Assembly: GCF_003259845.1 (NCBI RefSeq) | Contig: NZ_QLMJ01000017.1 | Coordinates: forward strand, 1-64,000 | Reading direction: 5' to 3' | Length of the DNA: 64,000 nt | From: Actinoplanes lutulentus | GTDB lineage: Bacteria > Actinomycetota > Actinomycetes > Mycobacteriales > Micromonosporaceae | Shown here: one piece after another, positions 1 to 8,680 of the stretch | Position numbering within the stretch: the stretch's first letter is position 1 | How the letters are laid out: each line of letters opens with the position of its first letter | Notes under the pieces: model-generated | Seen by the model: only the letters and a program-made list of their open reading frames with translations | Databases searched by the model: none | What the model was told of the DNA's origin: nothing | Position numbers and translations under genes: made by a program

Positions 1-140
1 TCGAACTCATCAGCGAACTCCTCGGATCCGACGAGGCTGTCCGGCAATGGTTCGGCGCCGGCATGCTCGAGAACGTCACGCTCGCCCTGGGCCTCACCGA
101 CATCGACGAGCCCTGGGCACGCACCCTCAGCGGCGACTGA
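1..140 (+). CDS. C-terminal end of an unrecognised protein (5' truncated by window)
   Basis: The frame is open from the window edge to a TGA at 138-140 and gives about 45 residues ending in EPWARTLSGD. The segment looks helical, with an LLGSDEAVRQWF stretch that would suit the ligand-binding end of a TetR-like regulator, but it is too short to assign. Its last 14 bases overlap the 3' end of the convergent HutD-family gene. Function unknown; the coding call rests on the clean frame and ordinary high-GC codon use. Confidence 0.5.
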   Translation, partial: ELISELLGSDEAVRQWFGAGMLENVTLALGLTDIDEPWARTLSGD

Positions 141-705
141 CCCGCGAACCCGGCACCTCCACGATCACGCATCGGGCGTCGTGCCCGGTCAGCGTGAGGC
201 CGTCGTGGTCACCCAGCAGCATCAACTGCCCGGCGGTGGCCCGCTGGTCTGCGACGAGCAGCGTGCCGTCCAGGACGAACACGGCCACGGCGGCCGCGGT
301 CACCCGAGCCGGGCCGTCCATTCGTGCGCGGGTCAGCCGCGCCGGCGTACCCATGGTGGTCATGAGGTTGAGCAGGTGGGTGACCCCGCCGGATGCCGGG
401 CGCGCCGTCACCGGCGCCTCGCCGTCGTAGTCGACGACGACGTCACCGGCGACCGTGATGGCATCACGATCGCCGATGACCATCTCGACGGGCGGTCCGG
501 CGACCGCCGTCGACCATCGCCACAGACCGGGGAACCGGGAGAAGGCGCACGCCGTGGTGATGTCGGCGAGGCTCAGCCGCCAGCCGGTGTTACCGGTGGC
601 GAGTTCTCGTGTGCTGCCGAGACCGTTGCGCCACGGCAGCCGTTCGACATCACCGGCGTCGATCACCGTGGGCGTGGCGGGGTCATTCGTCCGGTTCGTC
701 AGCAC
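127..705 (-). CDS. HutD/Ves family protein
   Basis: This 192-residue protein carries the HutD-family signature near the N-terminus: LPWRNGLGSTRELA (about residues 23-36), then WRLSLADI and FSRFPGLWRW. HutD proteins are small bicupin-fold cytoplasmic proteins often found with histidine-utilisation genes, where a role in keeping pathway flux in check has been proposed. No hut genes lie nearby, so the role here is open. The start is GTG at 705. The gene is transcribed away from the COG0523 gene and converges with the truncated gene at the window edge. Family assignment is firm from the motif; function is not. Confidence 0.8.
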   Translation of the reverse strand: MLTNRTNDPATPTVIDAGDVERLPWRNGLGSTRELATGNTGWRLSLADITTACAFSRFPGLWRWSTAVAGPPVEMVIGDRDAITVAGDVVVDYDGEAPVTARPASGGVTHLLNLMTTMGTPARLTRARMDGPARVTAAAVAVFVLDGTLLVADQRATAGQLMLLGDHDGLTLTGHDARCVIVEVPGSRVSRR

Positions 706-785
706 CAGGACATGATCTCAGCCGCCCGAAGGCCGGCTCGGCGCCGGTGACATCGCAAACGTGAAACGCGCGGCAGACTTTACAA

Positions 786-800
786 TGAAAATCGTTTCCA
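786..800 (+). promoter_or_regulatory. Zur-like box upstream of the COG0523 gene
   Basis: TGAAAATCGTTTCCA matches 12 of 15 positions of the actinobacterial zinc-uptake-regulator consensus as I remember it (TGAAAATGATTTTCA). It ends 13 bases before the GTG start at 814, where bound Zur would block transcription. Its place before a COG0523 gene, a class commonly repressed by Zur, supports the call. The match is by eye; binding is inferred. Confidence 0.6.
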
Positions 801-813
801 ACAAGATGAGGGG

Positions 814-1992
814 GTGAGCTCCCATCCGATCGCCTCCGCCCCGCCCGTCCCGGTGGACCACCGGCCCGCCGTCACCGTGCTGTCCGGCTTCTCGCCCGGC
901 GCTGTTCACGCGGCCGCCCGCGCCCTGCTGATCGCCGACGAGCGGCTGATCGCGGTCAGCCACGACCTGACCGGCATCCGCGACGGCGTGCTCCGGCGCA
1001 CCGTCCGGTCCGCGACCGAACTGATCGAGCAGAGCACCGTCGAGCTCGCGCACGGCTGCGTCTCCTGCACGCTGCGCGAGGACGTGCTGCCCACCCTCGT
1101 ACGCCTGACAGGCAGCCACCCTGGCAGCGACGTCCTGCTGGTTCTGCCGTCCGCTGTGGAACCCGAGGCGGTCGCCGCCGCCGGCGCGCACAGCGTGCGC
1201 TTCGACTCCTTCATCACGGTCGTCGACCCGGAAAGCTTCCTCGACGACCTGGGCAGCACAGCGGATCTGCACATCACCGAGGCCGATCACCGATCGGTCG
1301 CCGAGGTGGTGGTCCATCAGGTCGAGTTCTGCGACACCGTGATCCTGTGGAGCCGGCCCGGTACCGACAGCCGTGACCTCGACCGGGTCGGCGCTCTCGT
1401 GCACCGCCTCGCGCCATGGGCGGTTCAGGTACCCGTCGGCACGACCAACAGCCTCGACTGCACCGGCCTCTCCCAGTTGGTACGCCGTACCGGCCGCCAC
1501 GATCCGCGCCGGCCGGGAATGCTCGGTCTCGCCCTGGAAGGGCGGGCCATCGGCATCGAGGGCGAGGACTCCGTCCTGTTCGAAAGCCGTCGCCCGTTCC
1601 ACCCTCAACGGTTGAGCGACGCCCTCGAGGAGCTGGCCGAGCGAGCCCTGCGCGGTCGCGGCCAGCTGTGGATCGCCAGCCAGCCGGACATCGTCCTCGC
1701 CTTCGAATCCGCCGGCGGCGGCGTCAGCCTGGGCAGCCTCGGTTACTGGCTCGACGCCCTGCCGGTCGAGCGCTGGACCGGGACCAGCGACGACCGCCGG
1801 ATCGCCGCTGACCTCGTCTGGGACCCGTACTACGGCGACCGCCGCACCGCCCTGGCCCTCATCGGCCTGCATCTCGACCAGGCCGCCATCACCGGCCTGC
1901 TCACCCGGTGCCTGCTGACCGACGCCGAACTCGCCGACGGCTTCGACAGCTGGCGCGCACTGACCGACCCCTTCGCCGGGATCGCTGACTGA
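814..1992 (+). CDS. COG0523 (CobW/YciC-like) metallochaperone-type protein with degenerate P-loop
   Basis: The 392-residue protein has the COG0523 layout: an N-terminal G-domain-like part, the metal-binding motif HGCVSCTLREDVLP at about residues 80-93, and a CobW C-terminal domain (FHPQRLSDALEEL, GQLWIASQPD, W-DPYYGDR). COG0523 proteins are GTPases thought to deliver zinc or other metals under starvation. Here the usual GFLGAGKTT Walker A is replaced by GFSPGAVHA, with no GK[ST], so GTP hydrolysis is doubtful. I recall a streptomycete subfamily with the same loss. The GTG at 814 is the only reasonable start; an ATG at 806 runs into a stop. The Zur-like box at 786-800 suggests zinc repression. 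Confidence 0.85.
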   Translation: MSSHPIASAPPVPVDHRPAVTVLSGFSPGAVHAAARALLIADERLIAVSHDLTGIRDGVLRRTVRSATELIEQSTVELAHGCVSCTLREDVLPTLVRLTGSHPGSDVLLVLPSAVEPEAVAAAGAHSVRFDSFITVVDPESFLDDLGSTADLHITEADHRSVAEVVVHQVEFCDTVILWSRPGTDSRDLDRVGALVHRLAPWAVQVPVGTTNSLDCTGLSQLVRRTGRHDPRRPGMLGLALEGRAIGIEGEDSVLFESRRPFHPQRLSDALEELAERALRGRGQLWIASQPDIVLAFESAGGGVSLGSLGYWLDALPVERWTGTSDDRRIAADLVWDPYYGDRRTALALIGLHLDQAAITGLLTRCLLTDAELADGFDSWRALTDPFAGIAD

Positions 1993-2024
1993 GCTCCCGC
2001 CCGGATCGGAGCACGGAACCCCGG

Positions 2025-3395
2025 TCAGGCGATGTCGATCGCGTCGAGTTCGGCGAAGTTGGCGCCTTTGGCGTACGAAATGGTGTTGGTTCCGGACCGT
2101 AAGGTCACGGCCCGTTCGCTGACCTGCCAGTTGTCCCAGCCGGTGAAGGGGTAGTCCACGGTTCCGGCGCTCGCGCCGTTGACGGACAGGGTGTGGGCGG
2201 CCGCACCGGCGTCGGAGCCGTTGGCGTACCGGGTGTACAGGCGGTAGGTGCCGGCCCGGGGCACGTAAACGGTGAACGTGACCCGGCTGTCGTCGAAGTC
2301 GATCCCGCCGACGACCACACCGTTGCTGGCGCCGCCGGCCGCGTACCGGGCGTTCGCGCGGGTGAAGGTGGCGTCCTCGGCCTCGTACCGGATCTTCGCG
2401 CCTTCCACGATGGGCCGGCCGCCCTGCCAGTCGAGCCGCTGGGAGTACATCGCCCGGTAGGTGAAGCCGGGATTCCAGCCGTGGAAGACGATCCGGTCCT
2501 TGCCGTCCGGCCCGGTCACCACATCCTGGCCGCCAGGACCACGCACCGTGCCGGCGAAGGCGTCGGTGGTCATCAGCGGCGCCGCCGCCTTCGTGTACGG
2601 CCCGCGCAGCTCAGTGGAGGTCGCATAGCTGCTCACGTAGCTGCCGTTGCCGAAGAAGTTGGCGGAGTAGAAGAGCACGTACGTGCTGCCGCGTTTCCAC
2701 AACGTCGGCGCTTCGACGAGGGTGCCCTCGAACGGCTTATTCTGTTTGATCAGTTCGGTCTCGGCGCCGACCCGGCGCAGCCCGTCGGCGCTGACCTGCT
2801 GAAGGTGCAGCCAGGTGTCCTGGGAACAGCAGTTGCCGTCGTTCTTCCACAGGATGTACCGGCGCCCGTTCTCGGCGAACGAGGAAGCGTCGATCGCGCC
2901 ACCGGTCTCCGGGGTGCAGACCAGGGCGGTGTCACGAGGTACGAACGGTCCGCCGGGCGCGGTCGCGGTGGCGGCGCCGATGCACTGCTTGCCCGAGGCC
3001 CTGTCGTGCGCCGTGTACCACATGACGAAGCTGCGCGGTCCGGCCGCGAACACCTCCGGCGCCCAGACCCCGTGATCACCGGACCCGCCGGGTGGGAACG
3101 ACCAGTCCGGATCGGCCCACGCACCCAGAGCCGGCAGGGCGTCGGTTTCCTGGACCGCCCAGTCCGTCAGGTCGGTGGAGGTGGCCCAGGTGATGTTCCG
3201 GCCGTCGCTGTTGGTGGCGTACGCGTAGTAGGTGCGGCCGACCTTCATGATGTCCGGATCGGCGAAGTTCTGATCGATGACCGGCCCGGAGGCAACGGCC
3301 GCCGACGGTGTCGCCGAGGCGGTGAGCAGGCCGGCGGCGAGAACCACCGCGGCGGTGGCGGCGGTCGTCAGGCGCCACCTGGATGTCGAGGTCAT
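2025..3395 (-). CDS. secreted GH43-type glycoside hydrolase with C-terminal CBM6/35-like domain
   Basis: A signal peptide (basic MTSTSRWRL, an alanine/valine-rich core, cleavage near SAAVA) precedes a five-bladed GH43-like catalytic domain. The three acidic residues are visible: base Asp46 in NFADPDIM, pKa-modulating Asp169 in GAIDASSF and acid Glu228 in GTLVEAPTLW. From about residue 325 (IRYEAEDATF) to the end lies a jelly-roll CBM6/CBM35-like module. The family includes beta-xylosidases and arabinofuranosidases, so action on xylan or arabinan side chains is likely, which fits the xylan operon at 16-21 kb. ATG at 3395 has GGAGA seven bases upstream; an in-frame GTG at 3407 is the alternative. 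Monocistronic, converging with the COG0523 gene. Confidence 0.85.
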   Translation of the reverse strand: MTSTSRWRLTTAATAAVVLAAGLLTASATPSAAVASGPVIDQNFADPDIMKVGRTYYAYATNSDGRNITWATSTDLTDWAVQETDALPALGAWADPDWSFPPGGSGDHGVWAPEVFAAGPRSFVMWYTAHDRASGKQCIGAATATAPGGPFVPRDTALVCTPETGGAIDASSFAENGRRYILWKNDGNCCSQDTWLHLQQVSADGLRRVGAETELIKQNKPFEGTLVEAPTLWKRGSTYVLFYSANFFGNGSYVSSYATSTELRGPYTKAAAPLMTTDAFAGTVRGPGGQDVVTGPDGKDRIVFHGWNPGFTYRAMYSQRLDWQGGRPIVEGAKIRYEAEDATFTRANARYAAGGASNGVVVGGIDFDDSRVTFTVYVPRAGTYRLYTRYANGSDAGAAAHTLSVNGASAGTVDYPFTGWDNWQVSERAVTLRSGTNTISYAKGANFAELDAIDIA

Positions 3396-3508
3396 GAAGG
3401 TCTCCACGGGGTCGAGGGAGACTCATCATCGTCATTTCCATCAGATTGCTGTCAAGTGAAGCCCGTCGATCGCCGCATCCTGGCGATCAGGCAATCACGG
3501 CGAGCGAC

Positions 3509-4105
3509 CTATCTGGCGCCCGCCGGGGTGAGGTAGGCGAAAGCCTCGTCGACCAGGTCCGGCAGGACCGCCGTGCCGTCGGAGCTGATCCATCGCGCGG
3601 TGGCGACCTCGAACGCGGTCAGCGCCGCGCCGGCGAGAAGAGCGGGCCGCGGGTCGGTGCCGTCGCGGGCCTCCAGCCGGTCCGCGACGGCACCGGCGAG
3701 CACCCGGCGCCAGCGGGCCTGCTTGTCGAGGCGGGCGCTGGTCAGCGAGGAGCTCTGGTCGACCAGTTTGGCGAGCGAAAGTGCCACGGCCGGCTCGTCA
3801 CGGTACTGATCGATCAGGGGTTCCAGGCAGCGGCGCAAGGCAGTCCAGAGGTCTTCGCCGGCGGGCCGGGCGGTCAGCGCCGCGGCGACGGTGTCGCCGA
3901 GCGGATCGAGGGAGCTGAGCACCGCCTCCTCCTTGGTGGCGAAGTAGCGCAGGAAGGTGCTGCGGGACACGCCGGCCGCCTCCGCGACGTCCGCGGCCGA
4001 GACGTTGTCGAAGCCCCGCTCGGTGAACACGGCCAGTGCCACTTTCGCCAGGTCAGCCCGGATCGCCTCGCGTGCGACCGAACGCAGCCGCGTCTTCTCC
4101 ACCAT
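3509..4105 (-). CDS. TetR family transcriptional regulator
   Basis: The N-terminal helix-turn-helix reads FTERGFDNVSAADVAEAAGVSRSTFLRYFATKEE, typical of AcrR/TetR regulators, and is followed by an alpha-helical ligand domain (about 198 residues in all). I place the start at ATG 4105 (MVEKTRLRSV), because upstream in-frame codons would run into the promoter region and the palindrome at 4167-4181. It is divergent from the SDR gene at 4213, the usual layout for a local repressor of the neighbouring enzyme. Ligand unknown. Confidence 0.85.
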   Translation of the reverse strand: MVEKTRLRSVAREAIRADLAKVALAVFTERGFDNVSAADVAEAAGVSRSTFLRYFATKEEAVLSSLDPLGDTVAAALTARPAGEDLWTALRRCLEPLIDQYRDEPAVALSLAKLVDQSSSLTSARLDKQARWRRVLAGAVADRLEARDGTDPRPALLAGAALTAFEVATARWISSDGTAVLPDLVDEAFAYLTPAGAR

Positions 4106-4166
4106 GCGGCCATCGTACCAAAGTCGGTCTTCGAGGTCGAAGTTGACGTAGTGGTTCGCTGATGAC

Positions 4167-4181
4167 ACAGTGTCTCACTGT
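4167..4181. promoter_or_regulatory. candidate TetR operator (ACAGTG-TCT-CACTGT)
   Basis: A perfect inverted repeat, ACAGTG/CACTGT with a 3-base centre, lies between the divergent tetR and SDR genes, centred 39 bases before the SDR start and 69 before the tetR start. Position and symmetry suit a TetR operator controlling both promoters. Binding is inferred. Confidence 0.6.
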
Positions 4182-4212
4182 TGAGATCGCAGCTCACATT
4201 CAGGAGACCTCC

Positions 4213-5130
4213 ATGACCCGCACCGACGTCTGGACCAGCGCCGACATGCCCGACCAGGACGGCCGCCGGGTGCTCATCACCGGGGCCAACTCCGGCCTCG
4301 GTCTCGCCACCGCCACCGCGTTCGCCCAGCGCGGCGCCACCGTCATCCTCGCCGTCCGTGACACCGCCCGGGGCCAGGACGCGGCCGACCGGATCCTCGC
4401 CGGGCACCCTGACGCACGCCTCGAAGTGCAACAAACCGACCTTTCCTCACTGACTTCGGTACGCACGGCCGCGCAGCAGATCCACGACCGCCATGACCGC
4501 CTCGACGTGCTGATCAACAACGCCGGCGTGATGTGGACACCGGAAACCCGTACCGACGAAGGTTTTGAACTGCAGTTCGCCACCAACCATCTCGGACACT
4601 TCGCGCTGACCGGGCTCCTGCTCGACCTGCTCGAACGGTCGACGGCCGCCCGGATCGTCACCGTCGCCAGCAACGGCCACCGGGCCGGGCGGATCAACTT
4701 CGACGACCTGAACGCCACGAGGCGGTACAACGGGCAGACCGCCTACTCGCAGTCCAAGCTGGCCAACCTGCTCTTCACCTATGAGCTCCAGCGCAGGCTG
4801 CACAGCACCGGCCGGCCCGTCGAGGCGCTGGCCGCGCACCCCGGCGGCTCCGCCACCGGCCTGACCCGCAACGCGCCGCTGCACATGCGCATGCTCAACA
4901 CGGTCCTCGGACCGATTGTCACCCAGAGCCCCCGGGACGGCGCGCTGCCCGTCCTGCGGGCCGCCACCGATCCGCGGGCGAAAGGCGGCGAGTACTACGG
5001 CCCCGCCGGGCTCGGCGAGATGCGCGGCCGGCCGCGCCGCACGACGTCATCAGCCCGGTCACACGACCAGGCAGACGCGCAGCGACTCTGGGCCGTCTCC
5101 GAGACCCTGACCGGCGTCCTCTACCGGTGA
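4213..5130 (+). CDS. short-chain dehydrogenase/reductase
   Basis: A classical SDR of about 305 residues: TGANSGLG dinucleotide-binding motif, NNAG (INNAGVM), and YxxxK catalytic pair in AYSQSKLAN. Overall it resembles the retinol-dehydrogenase/protochlorophyllide-reductase-like SDRs of actinomycetes (NLGHFALTGLLLD, AHPGGSATGL). The substrate cannot be read from sequence. ATG 4213 is preferred because CAGGAG sits seven bases upstream; an ATG at 4162 would place the palindrome inside the gene. Likely repressed by the divergent TetR. Confidence 0.9.
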   Translation: MTRTDVWTSADMPDQDGRRVLITGANSGLGLATATAFAQRGATVILAVRDTARGQDAADRILAGHPDARLEVQQTDLSSLTSVRTAAQQIHDRHDRLDVLINNAGVMWTPETRTDEGFELQFATNHLGHFALTGLLLDLLERSTAARIVTVASNGHRAGRINFDDLNATRRYNGQTAYSQSKLANLLFTYELQRRLHSTGRPVEALAAHPGGSATGLTRNAPLHMRMLNTVLGPIVTQSPRDGALPVLRAATDPRAKGGEYYGPAGLGEMRGRPRRTTSSARSHDQADAQRLWAVSETLTGVLYR

Positions 5131-5216
5131 CCACCCGGTGACATTCCCGCCATGATGACTGCCTCGGTCCCGGACCGGTCCGGCATCAACCTGTGGAGAC
5201 CACGGCCGGGCGCGAG

Positions 5217-7769
5217 CTAGAGGACCGACTCGGCCCGCTTCGTCATCGCAAGACCTTCAGGGGTACGGAGGATCGCCCGTACCCCGGTCGCGAAGTCGTC
5301 GTGGTGCGGGCCGGTCAGACGGAGCCGGCGCAGTGTCTGGTTCCAGGCCTGATCGTCGCCGGCGGACTCGGCGAGCAGACTCAGGCCGAGCCGGCCGTCG
5401 ACACGCTGGCTGTGGAGTCGTTGTGCGGCCGGCCAGCGGACGAGGAGTTCGGCGAGCAGCACCAGATGTTCAGCGCGTTCGACGACGTCGTCCTGCTCCG
5501 CGAGCGGGTCCACCCGTGCGAAGACGCGCACGTAGAACTGCCAGGTCGTCAGGAATCGTTTGACCTCGCGGGCCGAGAGCTGGGGAAATGCCGCCGCCCG
5601 TGCGGCGAGGCTGGCCCGGACCCGCGGGTGATGCTCCAGCGCTTCCAGCTGACGGACGACAACCGAGTCGCCGGCCGAGCCCTGATCGATCAGAGCCGGC
5701 GCCGGCGCGCCGGCGGCGGCCGGCTGTTCACTTGCAGCAGGCGAGGGCCGCGTGTCCGGCGCTGATACCGGATCGGGCACATCCGGACGGGATCTCAGCA
5801 AGTCGTCCAGGAGGTCTTCGACGCGGCCGGGCGCCATCGCGGTGACCGGGACCAGCAGCTGGACCACCTTGCGCAGGAACGACCAGCCCGGCGTCGGGTC
5901 GAGCGGCCTGGCGAATTTGCGCTGACCGCCGAGGGAGGGATAGGCCTCGTCCAGGTGCGCGACCACAACCGTGGCGTCCAGGCAGAGCACGAAGCGGGTC
6001 ACCGGGAACGACGCGTTGACGAAGACGTTGATCGCCTCGAAGACATCGGCGGTGGTCCGCGGCGAGCAACGGTCGAGGTCGTCGATGTAGACGACCACGT
6101 AATGGCCGGCCTTCTCCACGTCGGTCAGGACGTCGAAAACGTCATGCTGACGAAGGTAGAGATAGCCCGAGCGGGCCCGGTAGTACGGGTCGCGCAACGC
6201 GGCGTCGGCAGCCGGCTTCTCGGCCGAGGTCGCGTCGGCCGGGATCGGGCCGACGAACAGGTCGGCCGGGAGGAAATCGGCGGCCGGGCGACGGAAGTAC
6301 CGCCACAGGGTGTGGCCGATGCTGCCCAGCAGAGCCAGCGTGGTGAGGAGCACGGCGATGTTCGAACCGGCGATGGTGAAGACCAGCAGGTTGTAGTCAT
6401 CGGGTGACCGCGCCATCTGGGCGATGATCGGGACGAGGAGTGCCAGGGCGCTGACCGCGAGCAGCGGGGAGATCGTGGCGCGGCGCAGGGAGCGGCGCAG
6501 GGCCATCCGGTCCAGCTTGGAGATGTTGCGCTGGAACCAGTACCGCCTCGTCGACTCCTCGGACTCCGGCAGGAGCTTGTCTTCCACGGCGTCGAGCAGG
6601 GCCCGGGTCAGGCCGGCCCAGACCTGTTCGGTGGTCTGGTGCGCCCACGGATCGAAGCGCACGCTGATGATCGGCGGGGTGGTCGTCGCGGCGGGCGCAT
6701 GGCGCATCATGGCGGGTTCCCAAACCGCCGGGCCTTTGCCGGAGAGTGCCCGGTCGGCGTCGCGGACACGCAGAGGGCCGGGTTTCGTGTCCGGTTGTTC
6801 GGCAGCTCGTTCGGTTGCCTCCAGGTGTTGCCGGGCGAGGCCGGCGAGGGACGTCTTGCCGGTGCCCCAAGGTCCGTCGATGACCAGGACGGTGGGGCCG
6901 CTGTCCTGGTCATCGGCTGTGGTAGCGGTGGGTTCGATCAGGTCGGCCAGGGACCGCCAGAGGGCTTCACGGCGGAGGTGATCATCGAAGGTGGGACGGT
7001 CACCGTATCCGCGTGTCTGTACCTCCCACCGCGCGTTCGGTGACGCCGGGCGGGTGCCCCTGAGGGGAAAGAAGAAGAACTCGTTCGGTCTCAGCAGGTC
7101 CAGCCGGGTGTAGCTGATCCGCTGGGGCAGGGCCTGGGCTTCGACGACGAGCCGGTCGAGGACGTCGGCCACCCGGGGCACGAGCGCCGGGTAGCCGATG
7201 TACGGATCGCCGGAGTCCGCGGCGAGTTCGCGGAGCGCCTCGATCACGGCAGCGGTGAACCGTCCGCTGAAGGCCGCATGGTCATCGTCGGCTCCGGCGA
7301 TGACCCAGATGTTGGAGTTCGGAAGCTGCTCGCTCGATCGGACGGCCCGGCCCGCGTGACTGGTGTCAAGGAGCAGGAGCAGGCGCACGTCGTGGTCAGC
7401 GGCCAGGTCGACCCAGTACTCCGTTGTTCTGGTCTTTTGTCCATCGGCGCCGATGACCGCCAGTTGACCGGAAACAGTCACGTGGCTGTGCCCGACGAAG
7501 TGGACGATCAGGACGCCGTCCTTGGGCGTGGACGTGATCGCGTCCTCGATCTGTTTGCTGACCTCTGACGCTGCCAGGTCAGCCACGAACCTCGGTTCGT
7601 ATCCGAAGGGCTCCAGTGCGGAGCCGAGCGCGGCGCTGGCGGCGGCAGCGAACGGCAACCGAGGCCAGCTGGCCTCGCTGCCCTCCGGATCGGGTCCTGC
7701 CGTAAACCCGACCGAGACCAGGAGAGCGCGGCGGTTCAGGCCGTCGCCGGTTGCGGAGTTCGGCGGCAA
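5217..7769 (-). CDS. caspase-like domain fused to KAP P-loop NTPase, with catalytic Cys replaced by Ser
   Basis: This 850-residue protein begins with a caspase-fold (peptidase C14-like) domain at about residues 10-235. The His motif is kept (HFVGHS, 90-95), but the expected D-x-C-H-[AS]-G is DTSHAG (135-140), so the nucleophilic Cys is Ser. A KAP NTPase follows: Walker A GPWGTGKTS (299-307), RFDPWAH (371-377), two membrane helices (about 432-453 and 461-486) and Walker B VVYIDDLDRCSP (559-570). KAP ATPases are membrane-anchored and common in defence and conflict loci, so an NTP-gated response at the membrane is plausible. The start is TTG 7769 with GGAGGG seven bases upstream. It stands alone between the SDR gene and a DUF2975-Xre pair. 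Fold assignments are by motif. Confidence 0.8.
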   Translation of the reverse strand: MPPNSATGDGLNRRALLVSVGFTAGPDPEGSEASWPRLPFAAAASAALGSALEPFGYEPRFVADLAASEVSKQIEDAITSTPKDGVLIVHFVGHSHVTVSGQLAVIGADGQKTRTTEYWVDLAADHDVRLLLLLDTSHAGRAVRSSEQLPNSNIWVIAGADDDHAAFSGRFTAAVIEALRELAADSGDPYIGYPALVPRVADVLDRLVVEAQALPQRISYTRLDLLRPNEFFFFPLRGTRPASPNARWEVQTRGYGDRPTFDDHLRREALWRSLADLIEPTATTADDQDSGPTVLVIDGPWGTGKTSLAGLARQHLEATERAAEQPDTKPGPLRVRDADRALSGKGPAVWEPAMMRHAPAATTTPPIISVRFDPWAHQTTEQVWAGLTRALLDAVEDKLLPESEESTRRYWFQRNISKLDRMALRRSLRRATISPLLAVSALALLVPIIAQMARSPDDYNLLVFTIAGSNIAVLLTTLALLGSIGHTLWRYFRRPAADFLPADLFVGPIPADATSAEKPAADAALRDPYYRARSGYLYLRQHDVFDVLTDVEKAGHYVVVYIDDLDRCSPRTTADVFEAINVFVNASFPVTRFVLCLDATVVVAHLDEAYPSLGGQRKFARPLDPTPGWSFLRKVVQLLVPVTAMAPGRVEDLLDDLLRSRPDVPDPVSAPDTRPSPAASEQPAAAGAPAPALIDQGSAGDSVVVRQLEALEHHPRVRASLAARAAAFPQLSAREVKRFLTTWQFYVRVFARVDPLAEQDDVVERAEHLVLLAELLVRWPAAQRLHSQRVDGRLGLSLLAESAGDDQAWNQTLRRLRLTGPHHDDFATGVRAILRTPEGLAMTKRAESVL

Positions 7770-7836
7770 CGAGGGCCCTCCGTGGGTGAGGTCGCGGGCC
7801 TCGCATTATGTCGTGAATCGCGGGAAAGGGGGAGGG

Positions 7837-8082
7837 TCAGGTCCGGGGCTGCTGACCGCGGCTAACGGAAACGGTGAACAGATCGCCGGGCTGGCACCGC
7901 AGCGCGTCGCACAGGGCCGTCAACGTGCTGAACCGCACGGCCCGCACCCGTCCGTTCTTGAGTGCGGAAAGGTTGGCCAGGGTGATGCCGACCCGATCGG
8001 CGAGCTCAGTCAGCGTGATGCCGCGCGCCGCGAGCAGTTTGTCGATGTGCACCTCCACGCGGTGCTCGCCCTCAGGTGGCAT
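7837..8082 (-). CDS. Xre/YozG-type helix-turn-helix regulator
   Basis: An 81-residue Cro/CI-type DNA-binding protein: KLLAARGITLTELADRVGITLANLSALKNGR, then VRFSTLTALCDALRCQPGDLF. This compact form regularly accompanies DUF2975 membrane proteins. Its ATG (8080-8082) overlaps the upstream TGA as TGATG, implying translational coupling. It probably binds the 32-bp dyad at 8681-8712 and controls its own operon, which is inference from context. Confidence 0.85.
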   Translation of the reverse strand: MPPEGEHRVEVHIDKLLAARGITLTELADRVGITLANLSALKNGRVRAVRFSTLTALCDALRCQPGDLFTVSVSRGQQPRT

Positions 8083-8663
8083 CACACCACCTCGTCGAGT
8101 TCCGCGCGGAGCACCTGACCGCGGCGGACGATCTCGCCGAATGCGAACATGACGAAACCGCTGAGCAGCCACGCTCCGGGAACCGCGAAAGACAGCGGCG
8201 CATAGGTGCCATCGGGCGCGACCGTGGCGCTGAGCGCGAAATTGCCGACGAACTCGATCGCCCACACCGCCGGACCGCCGACCACGAGCACCAGTCCGAG
8301 CACCCGGAAACGACTGACGATGCCCCCGGTGAAGGGGTCGCCTCGGCGTGCCCGGCCGACCAGGCGCCAGAGCAGCACCAACGCCAGCGTCAGCAGCAGG
8401 ACACTGGGGAGCGTCGCCAGCAGTTCCCAGGCTCGCTGCGCTCCGGTCGGCTCCTCCACGTGCAGGTGGAGTCCGGAGTCGACGGTGGTTCCGGCCGGCA
8501 GGTTGATCAGCGCACCCGCACTGCTCACCTCCACGTCCACCGCCTGACCAGCCAGAATGCCGACAGTCGTCACCACACTTCCGATCCCGGTCAGCGCCAC
8601 GGCTATCGCCAGCAACCCATGAAGCTCATCCAGCCAGTCCGGCCGGCGCAAGGACGCACGCAT
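8082..8663 (-). CDS. DUF2975 family membrane protein
   Basis: A roughly 193-residue protein with four hydrophobic segments: LLAIAVALTGIGSVVTTVGIL, LLATLPSVLLLTLALVLLW, LGLVLVVGGPAVWAIEF, and a C-terminal segment around PGAWLLSGFVMFAFGEI. A GDPFTGG turn and FGEIVRRG near the end are typical of DUF2975. The function of the family is unknown; it nearly always travels with a small Xre regulator, as here. I choose the start MRASLRRPDW (8663), because the longer frame from 8699 would run through the dyad symmetry element. Confidence 0.8.
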   Translation of the reverse strand: MRASLRRPDWLDELHGLLAIAVALTGIGSVVTTVGILAGQAVDVEVSSAGALINLPAGTTVDSGLHLHVEEPTGAQRAWELLATLPSVLLLTLALVLLWRLVGRARRGDPFTGGIVSRFRVLGLVLVVGGPAVWAIEFVGNFALSATVAPDGTYAPLSFAVPGAWLLSGFVMFAFGEIVRRGQVLRAELDEVV

Positions 8664-8680
8664 GATGACCACACCCCGTC

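Noticed and set aside
718..1872. Long open frame on the minus strand opposite the COG0523 gene
   Set aside because: The plus-strand protein carries family motifs throughout, and the minus frame is the usual high-GC antisense opening with no motif.
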